Shown: positions 8,253 through 17,551, numbered from the stretch's first letter. The stretch: DNA of 64,000 nucleotides from Kaistia soli DSM 19436 (GCF_900129325.1 NZ_FQUP01000001.1:930001-994000); one strand, 5' to 3'. Numbers and translations: made by a program. The notes: generated by a model not told the origin, from the sequence alone.

Positions 8253-9599
8253 ATGCCAATCAAGCAGGGAATGGTTCGTCGCTCACCGCGGAGCTCGATC
8301 GCCGGCATCATGTCCGCCGCGATCCTTGGCCTCGGCCTCGCGGGCACGCCGGCTTTCGCCGACGGGATCACGCTGAAGGTCTTTGGCGGCTCATCGCTGG
8401 ACAAGCTGGCGCCGCGGCAGGCGCCGGATGAACAGGCCAAGATCCAGCAGGAGGTCATCGAGGGCTTCCTGAAGGCCAATCCCGATGTCAGCGCCATCGA
8501 ATGGGACGCGCAGGGCCCGCAGGGCGACGCGATCCAGCGCCTGATGACCGCCCGCATGGCGGACCAGGAGATGGACCTCATCGCCTGCCCGGCCTTCTAC
8601 ACCAACGGCGCCTATGTCCGCCGCAAGCTGGTGATGCCGATCACCGACAAGATCAAGCCGTTCCAGGACCGGATCGATGCCGCCGCGCTCGGCGCCTTCA
8701 CGATCAATGGCGAGGTCTACGGCGTTCCGATCTCGACGCTGTCGACCTCGACGATCTTCTACAATGTCGACCTGTTCAAGAAGCTCGGCATTCCCGTTCC
8801 GCCGACCTATGACGACCTCAAGGCCGCGGTGCCGAAGTTCAAGGAAGCCGGCATCATTCCGCTGCTGCATCAGGGCTCGAACACGGTCATGTGGCCGATG
8901 TGGTATTTCGAGACGCTGTCGCAGGCGACCGGCGATGCCGTCGCCAAAACGCAGAAGAACCTCGAAGGCACCGCCAAGTTCTCCGACGCGCCCGACGTCG
9001 AGGCCTTCACGCTGATCAAGCAGTGGGTCGATGACGGCATCCTGTCGAAGGATTCGCTGGCGGTCGACATGGACGGCATGCGCGCCGCCTTCGCGTCCGG
9101 CAAGAGCGCGATGTACTATGGCGGCACCTGGGAAGTTCCCTCGCTTCAGTCGAGCGTCAAGGACTTCAAGTGGGGCGTCTTCGCGTTCCCGAAGATGGAC
9201 GGCACGCCCGGCGCGCCCGGCCATGGCGGCGGTGCCGATAACGGCATCTGCGTCTCCTCCTCGATCAAGCCCGAAAAGCTCGATGCCGCCATCCGCTTCG
9301 TCAGTTACCTGACGCAGCCGGAAGTCGCCTCGCTCTATCTCGCCCCCGAGCAGCCGATCGCAGCCTCGATCAAGGGCGTGCCGCAGATCGAGGACGCCTA
9401 CGCCGTCGAACTGCGCAAGGACGCGTTCCCGTCGACGATCAAGTTCCTCGACTGGATCTGGCCGTCGGAAGTCTCGACCGCGACGGCCTCGGCTATTGCC
9501 GGCGTCGTCGGCGGCACGACGACCCCGGAAGCCGCGGCACAGTCGATCCAGGCCGTGTTCGACGACCTGAAGGCACAGGGCCAGTGGCCGCCGAAGTAA
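8253..9599 (+). CDS. sugar ABC transporter substrate-binding protein (family 1, MalE-like)
   Basis: Periplasmic binding protein of 448 residues for a carbohydrate importer. The ATG at 8253 is preceded by GGAGAG and gives a Sec signal: MPIKQGMVRRSPRSS, then a hydrophobic run, ending TPAFA before DGITLKVFGG. The body shows the two-lobe family-1 pattern, with a VPISTLSTSTIFYNVDLFKKLG block and MYYGGTWEVPSL. It opens the operon with isomerase, two permeases, oxidoreductase, nucleoside hydrolase, epimerase and SDR. The operon encodes no ATPase. The ligand is unknown; a nucleoside hydrolase downstream suggests a glycosylated base or modified nucleoside, but a plain sugar is equally possible. Confidence 0.9.
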   Translation: MPIKQGMVRRSPRSSIAGIMSAAILGLGLAGTPAFADGITLKVFGGSSLDKLAPRQAPDEQAKIQQEVIEGFLKANPDVSAIEWDAQGPQGDAIQRLMTARMADQEMDLIACPAFYTNGAYVRRKLVMPITDKIKPFQDRIDAAALGAFTINGEVYGVPISTLSTSTIFYNVDLFKKLGIPVPPTYDDLKAAVPKFKEAGIIPLLHQGSNTVMWPMWYFETLSQATGDAVAKTQKNLEGTAKFSDAPDVEAFTLIKQWVDDGILSKDSLAVDMDGMRAAFASGKSAMYYGGTWEVPSLQSSVKDFKWGVFAFPKMDGTPGAPGHGGGADNGICVSSSIKPEKLDAAIRFVSYLTQPEVASLYLAPEQPIAASIKGVPQIEDAYAVELRKDAFPSTIKFLDWIWPSEVSTATASAIAGVVGGTTTPEAAAQSIQAVFDDLKAQGQWPPK

Positions 9600-9614
9600 G
9601 GCTCCGCTGACGAT

Positions 9615-9641
9615 GGCTGCTCCGGCCGCGCCGGGGCAGCC
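9615..9641 (+). terminator. intercistronic hairpin after binding-protein gene
   Basis: GGCTGCTCCGG (9615-9625) pairs with CCGGGGCAGCC (9631-9641) with one wobble, a loop of five bases, and then CCTTTCGCC. It lies 15 bp after the binding-protein stop. The T-run is too short for a strong terminator, so partial termination or 3'-end protection of the upstream message is likely. Confidence 0.65.
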
Positions 9642-9713
9642 CTTTCGCCTGAACATGAGGCAGCGCCCGAGAACGTGCCGCCTCTCCCCTTATCTTGCAG
9701 CACTGAGAGCGCC

Positions 9714-10649
9714 ATGACCGCATCCCGGGCCGAACGCCAGAAATTCTCGATCGGTTATCACCTGAACAGCTGGGACCTCGCCGGCCTGCCGCTGACGCCC
9801 GCGATCGAGTTCCTCGCAAGCCAAGGCTTCGGCTGGTTCGAGATTCTCGCCTTCACGAGCCTCTCCGACCAATATGCCCGCAAATACATGCAGCTCGGCA
9901 ACCAGGCGCCGATGGGCGTGACGACCGACACCGACATCCTGCGCCGCTATGCGCTGCTGTCGGAAGCGCAGAGCGCCTACGGCATCAATCTCTCCTCGCT
10001 CTATGTGAACGCGATCTTCACCAACCCAGTCGCGTGGGAGTATGAGCGCGACGTCCTGGTGGCGCTGGCACGTCTCCTCAAGGGCTTCGGCGCGCCGGTG
10101 CTGGTGCTGGGCGGCGGGCCTTCTGAGGGCATTGCCGGCCCGCATACGGCCGAGGATTACAAGGCGTTCTGCCGCTCGCTCGAGGATATCGGCCGGCGCA
10201 CGCATGATCTCGGCATCGAGACGGTCTATCACCCCCATCTCGACACCTTCATCGAGCGGCGCGACCAACTCGACCGCATGATGGACGAGCTCGACACGCG
10301 CCATGCCGGCCTCTGCATCGACCCGGCGCATCTCGCGCATACCAATTCCGATCCAGTCGGCACGCTGAAGACCTACATCTCGGCGGTTCGCTACATGCAT
10401 CTGAAGGACACGCGCGTCGATCCGGCCCTGAAGGGCTATGACCGCTACGCCGCGTTCTGCGAGCTCGGCGCCGGCGTTGTCGATCTGCCCGGCCTCGTCG
10501 ACGTGCTGCTCGACGCCGACTATGCGGGCCTTGCCATCATCGAGCTCGACGCCTCGCAGAAGACGGCCGAGCAGTCGACGCTCGAGAGCATCGCCTATGT
10601 CCGCGATACGCTCGGCCTCGTCCTCACGCCGCAGAAGTCCGCGGCATGA
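9714..10649 (+). CDS. sugar phosphate isomerase/epimerase-like TIM barrel (IolE-like)
   Basis: A 311-residue xylose-isomerase-like TIM barrel, the fold of inosose dehydratase, hydroxypyruvate isomerase and 3-epimerases. Metal-site residues are recognisable: YHPHLDTF, CIDPAHLAH, MHLKDTR and AIIELD supply the His, Asp and Glu ligands. The ATG at 9714 is chosen because the 13 residues upstream are not family-like. Its stop overlaps the permease ATG (ATGA), so it is coupled to transport. With the Gfo/Idh oxidoreductase three genes on, it probably acts on an oxidised or keto form of the imported sugar. The exact reaction cannot be assigned. Confidence 0.82.
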   Translation: MTASRAERQKFSIGYHLNSWDLAGLPLTPAIEFLASQGFGWFEILAFTSLSDQYARKYMQLGNQAPMGVTTDTDILRRYALLSEAQSAYGINLSSLYVNAIFTNPVAWEYERDVLVALARLLKGFGAPVLVLGGGPSEGIAGPHTAEDYKAFCRSLEDIGRRTHDLGIETVYHPHLDTFIERRDQLDRMMDELDTRHAGLCIDPAHLAHTNSDPVGTLKTYISAVRYMHLKDTRVDPALKGYDRYAAFCELGAGVVDLPGLVDVLLDADYAGLAIIELDASQKTAEQSTLESIAYVRDTLGLVLTPQKSAA

Positions 10650-11608
10650 GCGCGGCGCCGGCTCCGTCCCCGGATGCCGGTGCAGGCCGGGGCGCCCTCC
10701 TCCCGAGGCGCCCCGGCCGAACCAGCCATGCGCCGTCAGGCGATGGGCTTGCCGCCGCGGCGATGATCCTGCCCGCGGCGATCCTGTTCGGCCTCTTCTA
10801 TGTCTGGCCCTTCGCCAGCGGCTTCTGGCTTTCGCTGCACAGCTGGGACGGCTTCTCGCCCCCTGTCTTCATCGGGATGGCCAATTATGTTCGTCTGGCC
10901 AGCGACCGGATCTTCCTCGGCGCGCTCGAAAACAACATCATCTTCGTCATCGCCATCCTGATCCTGAAGAATGTGCTCGGCCTCGGCCTTGCCCTGCTGC
11001 TCAACCGGGCGATGGTCGGACGATCCTTCTTCCGCGCGGCGGCCTTCGTACCCGTGACGATGTCCTTCGTAGCGGTCGGACTGCTGTGGTCCTGGATCTA
11101 CAATCCGGTCTTCGGGCTGCTCAATGCGGGGCTCGACCTGTTCGGCCTCGGCTTCCTGAAACATTCTTGGCTCGGCGATGCCAATACCGCGCTCTATGCC
11201 ATCATTGCGGTCGATGTCTGGAAATGGCTCGGCTTCCACGGCGTCATCTATCTCGCGGGACTGCAGACCATCCCCGCCGAGCTCTATGAGTCAGCCACGA
11301 TGGACGGCGCCGGACGCTTCCGCCGCTTCTGGCATGTGACTCTGCCGCTGATCATGCCGATCGTCTTCATCAACTCGATCCTCGGCCTCTCCGGCGCCTT
11401 CGTGCGCAATTTCGACATCGTCTATGTGCTGACCAAAGGCGGCCCGAACCACGCCACCGAGGTCGCCCTCACCTATATGATGACCAAGGCCTTCCAGGAC
11501 GGCGCGATGAGCTATGCGGCTGCCATGGGCTATGTGCTGTTCATGATCGTCGGCCTCGCCTGTGTCGGCCTGCTCGCGTTGATGCGGCGCCAGAGGCTTG
11601 CGCTATGA
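10646..11608 (+). CDS. carbohydrate ABC transporter permease (MalF/UgpA type)
   Basis: Inner-membrane permease of 320 residues. A proline- and glycine-rich cytoplasmic N-terminus is followed by six membrane spans, starting AAAMILPAAILFGLFYVWPF. The EAA loop that docks the ATPase is at ELYESATMDGAGRFRRFWHVT, and LPLIMP follows. It overlaps both neighbours by 4 bp (ATGA). Partners are the binding protein at 8253 and the permease at 11605. The ATPase must come from elsewhere; the MalK-type proteins at 42446 and 43555 are candidates. Confidence 0.92.
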   Translation: MSAAPAPSPDAGAGRGALLPRRPGRTSHAPSGDGLAAAAMILPAAILFGLFYVWPFASGFWLSLHSWDGFSPPVFIGMANYVRLASDRIFLGALENNIIFVIAILILKNVLGLGLALLLNRAMVGRSFFRAAAFVPVTMSFVAVGLLWSWIYNPVFGLLNAGLDLFGLGFLKHSWLGDANTALYAIIAVDVWKWLGFHGVIYLAGLQTIPAELYESATMDGAGRFRRFWHVTLPLIMPIVFINSILGLSGAFVRNFDIVYVLTKGGPNHATEVALTYMMTKAFQDGAMSYAAAMGYVLFMIVGLACVGLLALMRRQRLAL

Positions 11609-12513
11609 GCAATGTCCTTGCCCCCTCGCAGACCCCTGCACGGCGCAGCTTGGAAGCGCGCTTCGGCGACACGCTCGCGGCGCTCGGCTGGCGCGGCCTC
11701 GCCGAGCTCGGCCTCGTCTATCTCGCGCTATTCGTCGTGCTGGTGCAGACGATCTATCCGCTGTTCTGGGTGCTGTCAGGCTCGCTGAAGACCAAGCAGG
11801 AAGTGATCACCAATGTCTGGGGCCCGCCATCGGGCCTTGCCGTCTCGAATTATGCCGAAGCCTGGCGCATGGCCGGCATGGGCGCCCGCATCCTCAACAG
11901 CGTCGGCATCACGATGGCGGCGCTGGTCATCCTGGTCCTTGCCGCGACGCCCTGCGCCTATGCCATCGCGCGGCTCAAATTCCGCGGCCGAATCGCCGTG
12001 ACGGCGGCGATCGTCGCCGCGATGCTGGTGCCGCCGCAGGTGATGGCGATCCCGCTGTTCCTGGTCGCGCGCGATCTCGGCCTCATCAACAATCGCTTGG
12101 GCATCGCGATCATCTACGCTGCCACGTCATTGCCGCTGTCGGTGTTCATCCTCCGCAGCTTCTTCATGACGCTGCCAGCCGATCTCGAAGATGCCGCCCG
12201 GGTCGATGGCGCCTCGCGCCTGGCAATCCTCGTGCACATCATGCTGCCGCTGATCCGGCCGGGCGTTGCGCTCGTCCTGATCTTCGGCTTCATCGAGATC
12301 TGGAACGACTTCTTCCTGGCCTTCCTGCTGCTGCGAAAGCCTGAGCTTCAGACGATCCCGCTCGGCCTCGTCAGCTTCTTCCAGCAATATGACTCGCTCT
12401 GGAATCTCTATTTCGCCGCGCTGATGATCACGACGCTGCCCGTGATCGTCGTCTTTCTCCTGATGCAGAGGCAGTTCATCGCCGGGCTCACGGCCGGGGC
12501 GGTAAAGGGCTAA
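11605..12513 (+). CDS. carbohydrate ABC transporter permease (MalG/UgpE type)
   Basis: Second permease of the importer, 302 residues with six predicted spans. The EAA loop is clear: DLEDAARVDGASRLAILVHI, followed by MLPLIRPG. A typical MalG-type C-terminus (QRQFIAGLTAGAVKG) is present. The ATG at 11605 overlaps the previous stop, and the next gene starts 1 bp after its TAA. It forms the transmembrane pore with the 10646 product. Confidence 0.93.
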   Translation: MSNVLAPSQTPARRSLEARFGDTLAALGWRGLAELGLVYLALFVVLVQTIYPLFWVLSGSLKTKQEVITNVWGPPSGLAVSNYAEAWRMAGMGARILNSVGITMAALVILVLAATPCAYAIARLKFRGRIAVTAAIVAAMLVPPQVMAIPLFLVARDLGLINNRLGIAIIYAATSLPLSVFILRSFFMTLPADLEDAARVDGASRLAILVHIMLPLIRPGVALVLIFGFIEIWNDFFLAFLLLRKPELQTIPLGLVSFFQQYDSLWNLYFAALMITTLPVIVVFLLMQRQFIAGLTAGAVKG

Positions 12514-12514
12514 C

Positions 12515-13588
12515 ATGAACGACACGGTCATCGGCGTCGGTGTCATCGGCTGCGGCGAGATCGCCCAGCTGATGCACCTTCCCTTCATCCACGAGCTGCC
12601 CTCTTTTCGGATCGCGGCGCTCTGCGACATCTCGGTCGGCGTGATCGAGAAGCTCGGCGCGCAATATGGCGTCGAGGCTCTCTACAGCGACTACACGGCG
12701 CTCATCGCCGATCCCGCCGTCGATGCGGTCGTCGTCTGCACCTATGACCATGGCGACATCGTCGCGGCAGCGCTCGCGGCCGGCAAGCATGTCTTCGTCG
12801 AGAAGCCGCTCGCCTTCACGCCCGAGGAGGCGCGGCCGATGGTCGAGAAGGCCGAGGCGAGCGGCCTCGTCGCCATGATCGGCTACATGAAGCTCTACGA
12901 TCCCGGCTACGAGATCGGGCTCGAGAAGATCGCCACGATCGGCACGCCGCGCTCGATCCACATCCATGACTTCGCCGGCCGCTTCGACACCTATGGCGCG
13001 CTCTATACGCAGGTGAAGGCGACCGACATCCCGGCCGACGTGATGGCGACCAGCCGCGCCGCGGCCGCCGGGCGCATCGAGGCGAGTCTCGGCCCGGATC
13101 ATGCCGGCTATGTCGGGCTCTATCTGCTGCTGCTGATGCTCGGCAGCCACGACCTTGCGGTGCTGCGCGGCGCCTTCGGCAGCGAGGCGCGCGTGCGCTA
13201 TGCCCAGCCCGTCGGCGAGGACCAGTTGCTCGCCGTGCTCGAATTCGGCGAAGGCGTCCCCTGCTATCTCGATATCGGCGTCGCCCATTACGAATGGTGG
13301 GACGAGTTCCTGCACGTGCATGGCGACACCGACGAGGTGCGCATCCAGTTCCAGAATCCCTATTGGCGCCAGGCTTCGGCCGTCGTCACGGTGCGCGAGG
13401 CGGCGCCGAGCGGCGCGTCCGAGCGGCGGCTGCCGGGCGTGCCCGACACCGCCTTCCGCCGCGAATGGAAGCATTTCGCCGACTGCATCCTGAACGGCGC
13501 CAAGCCGCGCACGCCGCTTTCCGGCGGCCTTGATGATCTCAACCTCGCGGTCGCGATCATCAAGGCGATGCCACCGAAACCCGTCTGA
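12515..13588 (+). CDS. Gfo/Idh/MocA-family NAD(P)-dependent oxidoreductase
   Basis: A 357-residue sugar dehydrogenase-like protein. The N-terminal Rossmann motif is GVGVIGCGEIAQLMHLP, and the family signature VFVEKPLAFTPEEA lies near residue 95. The C-terminal half is the alpha/beta substrate domain. Members oxidise a hydroxyl on sugars, inositols or sugar conjugates, often at C3 or C2. It starts 1 bp after the permease stop, so it is in the importer operon. Together with the TIM-barrel isomerase and nucleoside hydrolase it suggests oxidation of a sugar ring or glycoside before cleavage; this is inference. A second family member (52850) sits in another cluster. Confidence 0.88.
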   Translation: MNDTVIGVGVIGCGEIAQLMHLPFIHELPSFRIAALCDISVGVIEKLGAQYGVEALYSDYTALIADPAVDAVVVCTYDHGDIVAAALAAGKHVFVEKPLAFTPEEARPMVEKAEASGLVAMIGYMKLYDPGYEIGLEKIATIGTPRSIHIHDFAGRFDTYGALYTQVKATDIPADVMATSRAAAAGRIEASLGPDHAGYVGLYLLLLMLGSHDLAVLRGAFGSEARVRYAQPVGEDQLLAVLEFGEGVPCYLDIGVAHYEWWDEFLHVHGDTDEVRIQFQNPYWRQASAVVTVREAAPSGASERRLPGVPDTAFRREWKHFADCILNGAKPRTPLSGGLDDLNLAVAIIKAMPPKPV

Positions 13589-13613
13589 TCGTTCTTTCCA
13601 CAAGAGGCACGCG

Positions 13614-14585
13614 ATGAGCGCCAACCCGCAAGCTGCAAAACGTCACAAGCTGATCCTCGACGTCGATACCGGCACGGACGACGCCGTCGCGATCATGCTG
13701 GCAGCGCTACATCCGACGCTGGAGCTCGTCGCCTGCACGACCGTCAACGGCAATCGGACAATCGAGCAGACGACCGACAATACGCTGCGCGTGCTCGATC
13801 ACATCGGCCGCGGCGATATTCCCGTGCATGCGGGCCTCAGCCGGCCGATCGCCCGGCTCGACTTCCCGATCCCGCGCGCCGAGCGCGATCCCGGCGTGCA
13901 TTTCGTCGAGATGCCGCTGGCGCCGGCGCGCTCGCGCGCCAAAGCGACCGATGCCGTCGAGTTCCTCATCGAGACCTATCGCGCCGCGACCGAGCCGATC
14001 ACGCTCGTGCCCGTCGGCCCGCTCTCCAACATCGCCTCGGCGCTCGCGCTGTTCCCGAAGCTCGTCGACTTCGTGCCGGAGGTGGTGATCATGGGCGGCG
14101 GCCACGCCGTTTCCAATGTCACGCCTTCGGCCGAATTCAACATCTGGGCCGATCCCGAAGCGGCGGCATTGGTCTTCGCCGCCGGCTTCCGCAATCTGAC
14201 GCTGGTGCCGCTCGACGCGACGCACAAGGCGGTGATCAGCCTCGACCAGTGCCGCGTCTTGCGCGAGAGCGGCAAGCCAGCGGCGATCGCTGCGGCGACT
14301 TTCGTCGAGAAGCGTATCGAAGGCTATCGCTCCTACCAGACGCTCGACGACCAGGACGCGGCGCCGATCCATGACGCGCTCTGTGTCCACCATCTCGTCG
14401 AGCGCAATGTCATCGAAACCTTCGACTACCATGTCGCCGTCGAGACGACCGGCGCCCTGACCGTCGGGCGAACCGTGATCGATACCAATTTCCGCAGCCG
14501 CCAGCCTGCCAACGCCAAGGTTGCGATGAACGCCGATACCGAACGCTTCGGCCGCTTCGTCGTCGACACGCTCACCCGCTTCTGA
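13614..14585 (+). CDS. nucleoside hydrolase (IU-NH family), copy 3
   Basis: Ribonucleoside hydrolase of 323 residues starting at the ATG 13614; the frame upstream overlaps the oxidoreductase. The metal motif DVDTGTDD is intact and is followed by TTVNGN, PVGPLSNIASALALF and AEFNIWADPEAA. The late block reads APIHDALC, keeping the His-Asp pair. Most similar in pattern to copy 1, but in a different operon headed by a family-1 sugar-binding protein. This is the best clue that the 8253-16263 operon handles an N-ribosyl compound rather than a free sugar. Confidence 0.9.
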   Translation: MSANPQAAKRHKLILDVDTGTDDAVAIMLAALHPTLELVACTTVNGNRTIEQTTDNTLRVLDHIGRGDIPVHAGLSRPIARLDFPIPRAERDPGVHFVEMPLAPARSRAKATDAVEFLIETYRAATEPITLVPVGPLSNIASALALFPKLVDFVPEVVIMGGGHAVSNVTPSAEFNIWADPEAAALVFAAGFRNLTLVPLDATHKAVISLDQCRVLRESGKPAAIAAATFVEKRIEGYRSYQTLDDQDAAPIHDALCVHHLVERNVIETFDYHVAVETTGALTVGRTVIDTNFRSRQPANAKVAMNADTERFGRFVVDTLTRF

Positions 14586-14596
14586 AGGAGCCGCGC

Positions 14597-15430
14597 ATGC
14601 TCATCGCCCTCACCGGCTCGTCGGGACTTCTTGGCCGCGCCATCGCCGATGGGCTGATGGCAGCCGGTCATCAGGTTCGCGGCATCGACGCCGTACCGCC
14701 CACGACGAAGCTCACCAGCCATCTGACTGTATCGCTGGAGGATTTCGGCGCGACGGTTCAGGCGCTGGCCGGCGCCGACGTCGTGGTCCATGCCGCGGCC
14801 ATTCCGCGCCCGACCGGCCGCGTCGCGAGCGACGTCTTCTCGACCAATATGGCACTCGCCTTCAACGTGGTGGAAGCCTCGGTCATGCTCGGCATCCGTC
14901 GTTTCGTCTATGCTTCGTCCTTTTCTGTGCTAGGCTTCCCTTTCTTCGAGAAGCCCGTCGATCTCGCCTATCTGCCCATCGACGAGGCCCATCCGCTGGC
15001 GCCGCAGGACGCCTATGCGCTGTCGAAGACACTGGGCGAGGACATCGTCGACGCGGCAGTGAGACGCGGCCGGCTCGATGCAGTCAGCCTGCGCATGCCG
15101 TGGATCCAGAGTGCGGCGACTTTCATGAAGGATGTCGGACCGCGACGGGCGAGCGCCGAGTCGGGCCGTGATCTCTGGTCCTATATCGATGCGCGCGACG
15201 CGGCTGCGGCCTTCCGCGCGGCCGTCGAGGCCAAGACCGCCGGGCATCTGCGGCTCTATGTCAGCGCGGCCGACACTTACAGCGAGACGCCGACCGCGGA
15301 GCTGATCCGCACCGCTTTTCCGAACGTAACCATCAAACGTCCGCTCGAAGGCCATGCCACGGTTATCGATACCGCGGCAGCCCGAGCCGCGCTCGGCTTC
15401 GAGGCGCGGCATTCGTGGCGCGACTATTGA
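14597..15430 (+). CDS. NAD-dependent epimerase/dehydratase (extended SDR)
   Basis: A 277-residue protein with an N-terminal Rossmann motif TGSSGLLGRAIADGL and the catalytic Y-x3-K in DAYALSKTLGE (about residue 140); the preceding Ser lies in VYASSFSVLG. Shorter than typical sugar-nucleotide epimerases, closer to uronate dehydrogenase-like or small NAD(P)-dependent epimerases. An AAGGAG ribosome site precedes the ATG by about 8 bp. It belongs to the importer operon (11 bp after the hydrolase) and probably oxidises or epimerises a pentose-derived intermediate. The reaction is not assignable. Confidence 0.82.
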   Translation: MLIALTGSSGLLGRAIADGLMAAGHQVRGIDAVPPTTKLTSHLTVSLEDFGATVQALAGADVVVHAAAIPRPTGRVASDVFSTNMALAFNVVEASVMLGIRRFVYASSFSVLGFPFFEKPVDLAYLPIDEAHPLAPQDAYALSKTLGEDIVDAAVRRGRLDAVSLRMPWIQSAATFMKDVGPRRASAESGRDLWSYIDARDAAAAFRAAVEAKTAGHLRLYVSAADTYSETPTAELIRTAFPNVTIKRPLEGHATVIDTAAARAALGFEARHSWRDY

Positions 15431-15441
15431 GGGAGAAAGCC

Positions 15442-16263
15442 ATGCCAAGCGGACGTTTCGACGGAAAAGTGGCGCTGGTCACGGGCGGAGCCGGGACGAT
15501 CGGCCTCGCAGCCTGCCGCCGCTTCGCGTCGGAGGGCGCCTCGATCGCTCTCATCGATCGCGATCCGGCGCGGATCGCGAGCGCCGCCGAAGTGCTTCGG
15601 ACTGCCGGCGTCAATCTCTTCACCGTCGCTGCCGATGTCGGCGACGAAGCAGCCGTGGCAACGGCCGTCGACAGCATCGTCGAGACGCTGGGGCGGATCG
15701 ACATCGTCTTCAACAATGCCGGCATCCCCGGCAAGGTGGCACCGGTCTACGAGCTCTCTTCAGAAGATTGGGACGACATTGTCCGGATCAACCTCCGTGG
15801 CGTTTTCCTGATCCAGCGTTATGCGCTCCGCGCCATGATCGCGGGCCGGATCGCTGGCTCGGTCGTAAACATGGCCTCGTCCATGTCGGGTTGGGATGTG
15901 CTTGCCGGCGGGGCCGGCTATGCCTCGACCAAGCACGCCATTCTCGGCCTCACCAAGGTCGCCGCCTTCGACGTCGCGCGCTACGGCATCCGCGTCAACG
16001 CCGTCTGCCCGGGCGTCATCGAGACGAGGCTCGGCGTTCCAGCCGGGGACGAGGACGAATATCGGCGCGGCATCGAGCGCTTCGCCAACCGCATTCCGCT
16101 GAGGCGGATCGGTCAGCCCGAGGATGTCGCGGCGGTCGTCGCCTTCCTCGCCTCCGACGACGCCCGCCATGTGACGGGCGTCGGCTGGCTCATCGATGGA
16201 GGCCAGACCATGCAGAGCTGGGCCAACGCGCCGGACGCGGAGGCCTATCCGCTGCAGCGCTGA
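15442..16263 (+). CDS. short-chain dehydrogenase/reductase (classical SDR)
   Basis: A 273-residue NAD(P)-dependent alcohol/sugar dehydrogenase. Visible motifs are TGGAGTIGLAA (cofactor loop, residues 13-23), NNAGIPGK, the catalytic region MASSMSG ... YASTKHAI and PGVIETRLG. Asp39 in LIDRDPAR after the second beta strand suggests NAD preference. The start at 15442 follows a GGGAGAAAG ribosome site. It is the last gene of the plus-strand operon; the aldo/keto reductase converges 9 bp away, with no obvious terminator between. Confidence 0.88.
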   Translation: MPSGRFDGKVALVTGGAGTIGLAACRRFASEGASIALIDRDPARIASAAEVLRTAGVNLFTVAADVGDEAAVATAVDSIVETLGRIDIVFNNAGIPGKVAPVYELSSEDWDDIVRINLRGVFLIQRYALRAMIAGRIAGSVVNMASSMSGWDVLAGGAGYASTKHAILGLTKVAAFDVARYGIRVNAVCPGVIETRLGVPAGDEDEYRRGIERFANRIPLRRIGQPEDVAAVVAFLASDDARHVTGVGWLIDGGQTMQSWANAPDAEAYPLQR

Positions 16264-16272
16264 CGCGTCTCA

Positions 16273-17262
16273 TCAGGGCCTGAGCGCCAGAGCGTCCAAC
16301 TCGGCCCAGGCAGCGTTGGGGATCGTCTCGCCGAACTGATCGAGATTGCGCTTCATGCTGGACGGCTTCGCCGTCCCCACCAGCACCGTCGCGACGACGT
16401 CGCTCATCATCGGGAAGGCCATGGCCGCGCCGGCGAGCGAGATGCCATATTTGCCGGCGATCGCCTCCATGCCGTTGACGCGGCGGACGATATCCTCGGA
16501 CGGCGCCTCGTAATCGAAATGCGCGCTGGGCTTGGCGCCGGTTGCCAGAATGCCGGAATTGAAGACGCCGCCGATGACCAGCGACGTTCCCGCCTCGCGG
16601 CAACGCGCCAGCAGCTCCTTTTCCGCCGAACGATCGAGCAGTGTGTAGCGGCCGGCGAGCAGTATGCAGTCGATCGGCGTGCGCGCCATCGTTTCGAGGC
16701 ACACCTCGACCTCGTTGACGCCGAGGCCGATCGCATGGACCGCGCCGCTCGACTTCAGTTCGTCCAGCGCCTTCATGCCGCCATCCATGAGGTCGCGGAA
16801 ATGGCGGGCATTCTCCTCGGCACCATGCGTCAGCACGCCGATATCATGCACGAACAGGATCTCGACACGGTTGAGGCCAAGCCGGGCAAGGCTGAACTCG
16901 ACCGAGCGCATCACGCCGTCATAGGAATAGTCATAGTCGGCGCGGAAGGGCAGCGGATCGGCGAAGCCATAGTCCGGCACTTCGGATTCCGGAACGGCCG
17001 TCAGCAGGCGTCCGACCTTGGTCGAGACAACGTAGCTGTCCCGTGGCTTGTCGCGCAGGAAGTCGCCAAGCCGCCGTTCCGCCAGACCATGGCCGTAGCG
17101 CGGCGCGGTGTCGAAATAGCGAACGCCGCCGTCCCAGGCTGTCTGCAGCGTCGCCTCGGCATCGTCGCGCGTGACCGCCTGATAGAGATTGCCGATGCCC
17201 CCACAGCCGAAGGACAGCGTCGTGACCTCGAGAGCCGTACGGCCCAGCCTGCGCTTCTCCAC
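16273..17262 (-). CDS. aldo/keto reductase (aldose 1-dehydrogenase / pyridoxal dehydrogenase type)
   Basis: A 329-residue AKR. The catalytic tetrad is Asp51 and Tyr56 in YFDTAPRYG, Lys82 in STKVG and His139 in ILFVHD. The pattern and length resemble D-threo-aldose 1-dehydrogenase / L-fucose dehydrogenase and pyridoxal 4-dehydrogenase enzymes. The start is taken as GTG at 17262, because AGGAGGAG ends 6 bp upstream; an in-frame ATG further up (17284) is less well placed. It is divergent from the ribose-type importer, with a shared 289-bp promoter region. It might oxidise an imported aldose to a lactone, but this is inference. Confidence 0.85.
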   Translation of the reverse strand: MEKRRLGRTALEVTTLSFGCGGIGNLYQAVTRDDAEATLQTAWDGGVRYFDTAPRYGHGLAERRLGDFLRDKPRDSYVVSTKVGRLLTAVPESEVPDYGFADPLPFRADYDYSYDGVMRSVEFSLARLGLNRVEILFVHDIGVLTHGAEENARHFRDLMDGGMKALDELKSSGAVHAIGLGVNEVEVCLETMARTPIDCILLAGRYTLLDRSAEKELLARCREAGTSLVIGGVFNSGILATGAKPSAHFDYEAPSEDIVRRVNGMEAIAGKYGISLAGAAMAFPMMSDVVATVLVGTAKPSSMKRNLDQFGETIPNAAWAELDALALRP

Positions 17263-17288
17263 GTCGTTCTCCTCCTGCGATGGCATGC

Positions 17289-17306
17289 GTTCATTTACCG
17301 ATGAAC
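17289..17306. promoter_or_regulatory. candidate operator, GTTCAT-N6-ATGAAC
   Basis: A perfect 6-bp inverted repeat with a 6-bp spacer lies 27 bp upstream of the aldo/keto reductase start, in the divergent gap before the ribose-type importer. It could control the reductase or both genes. No second copy was noticed, so confidence is low. Confidence 0.35.
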
Positions 17307-17551
17307 AGATCATTCGTGAAGGGCGACATGACGGCTCAGCCCACGCCAACCGCTGCGGAGCCGGCGAATTCGCAAGCACGTGCTCCCGTCCAGCGAATCC
17401 CGGCGCCGTGGGAGAGTTTCGAACCTGCCCAGCGCCCGCTTTTGGAATTTTCTTCCTTAACCTTGCGGCGACGGGTCGCTAGCTTGGCAGCCCACTCTCC
17501 TGGCGCCGCCACCGCCCGGCCGCATGATCGATATCTCTCAAGGGGGTCATA

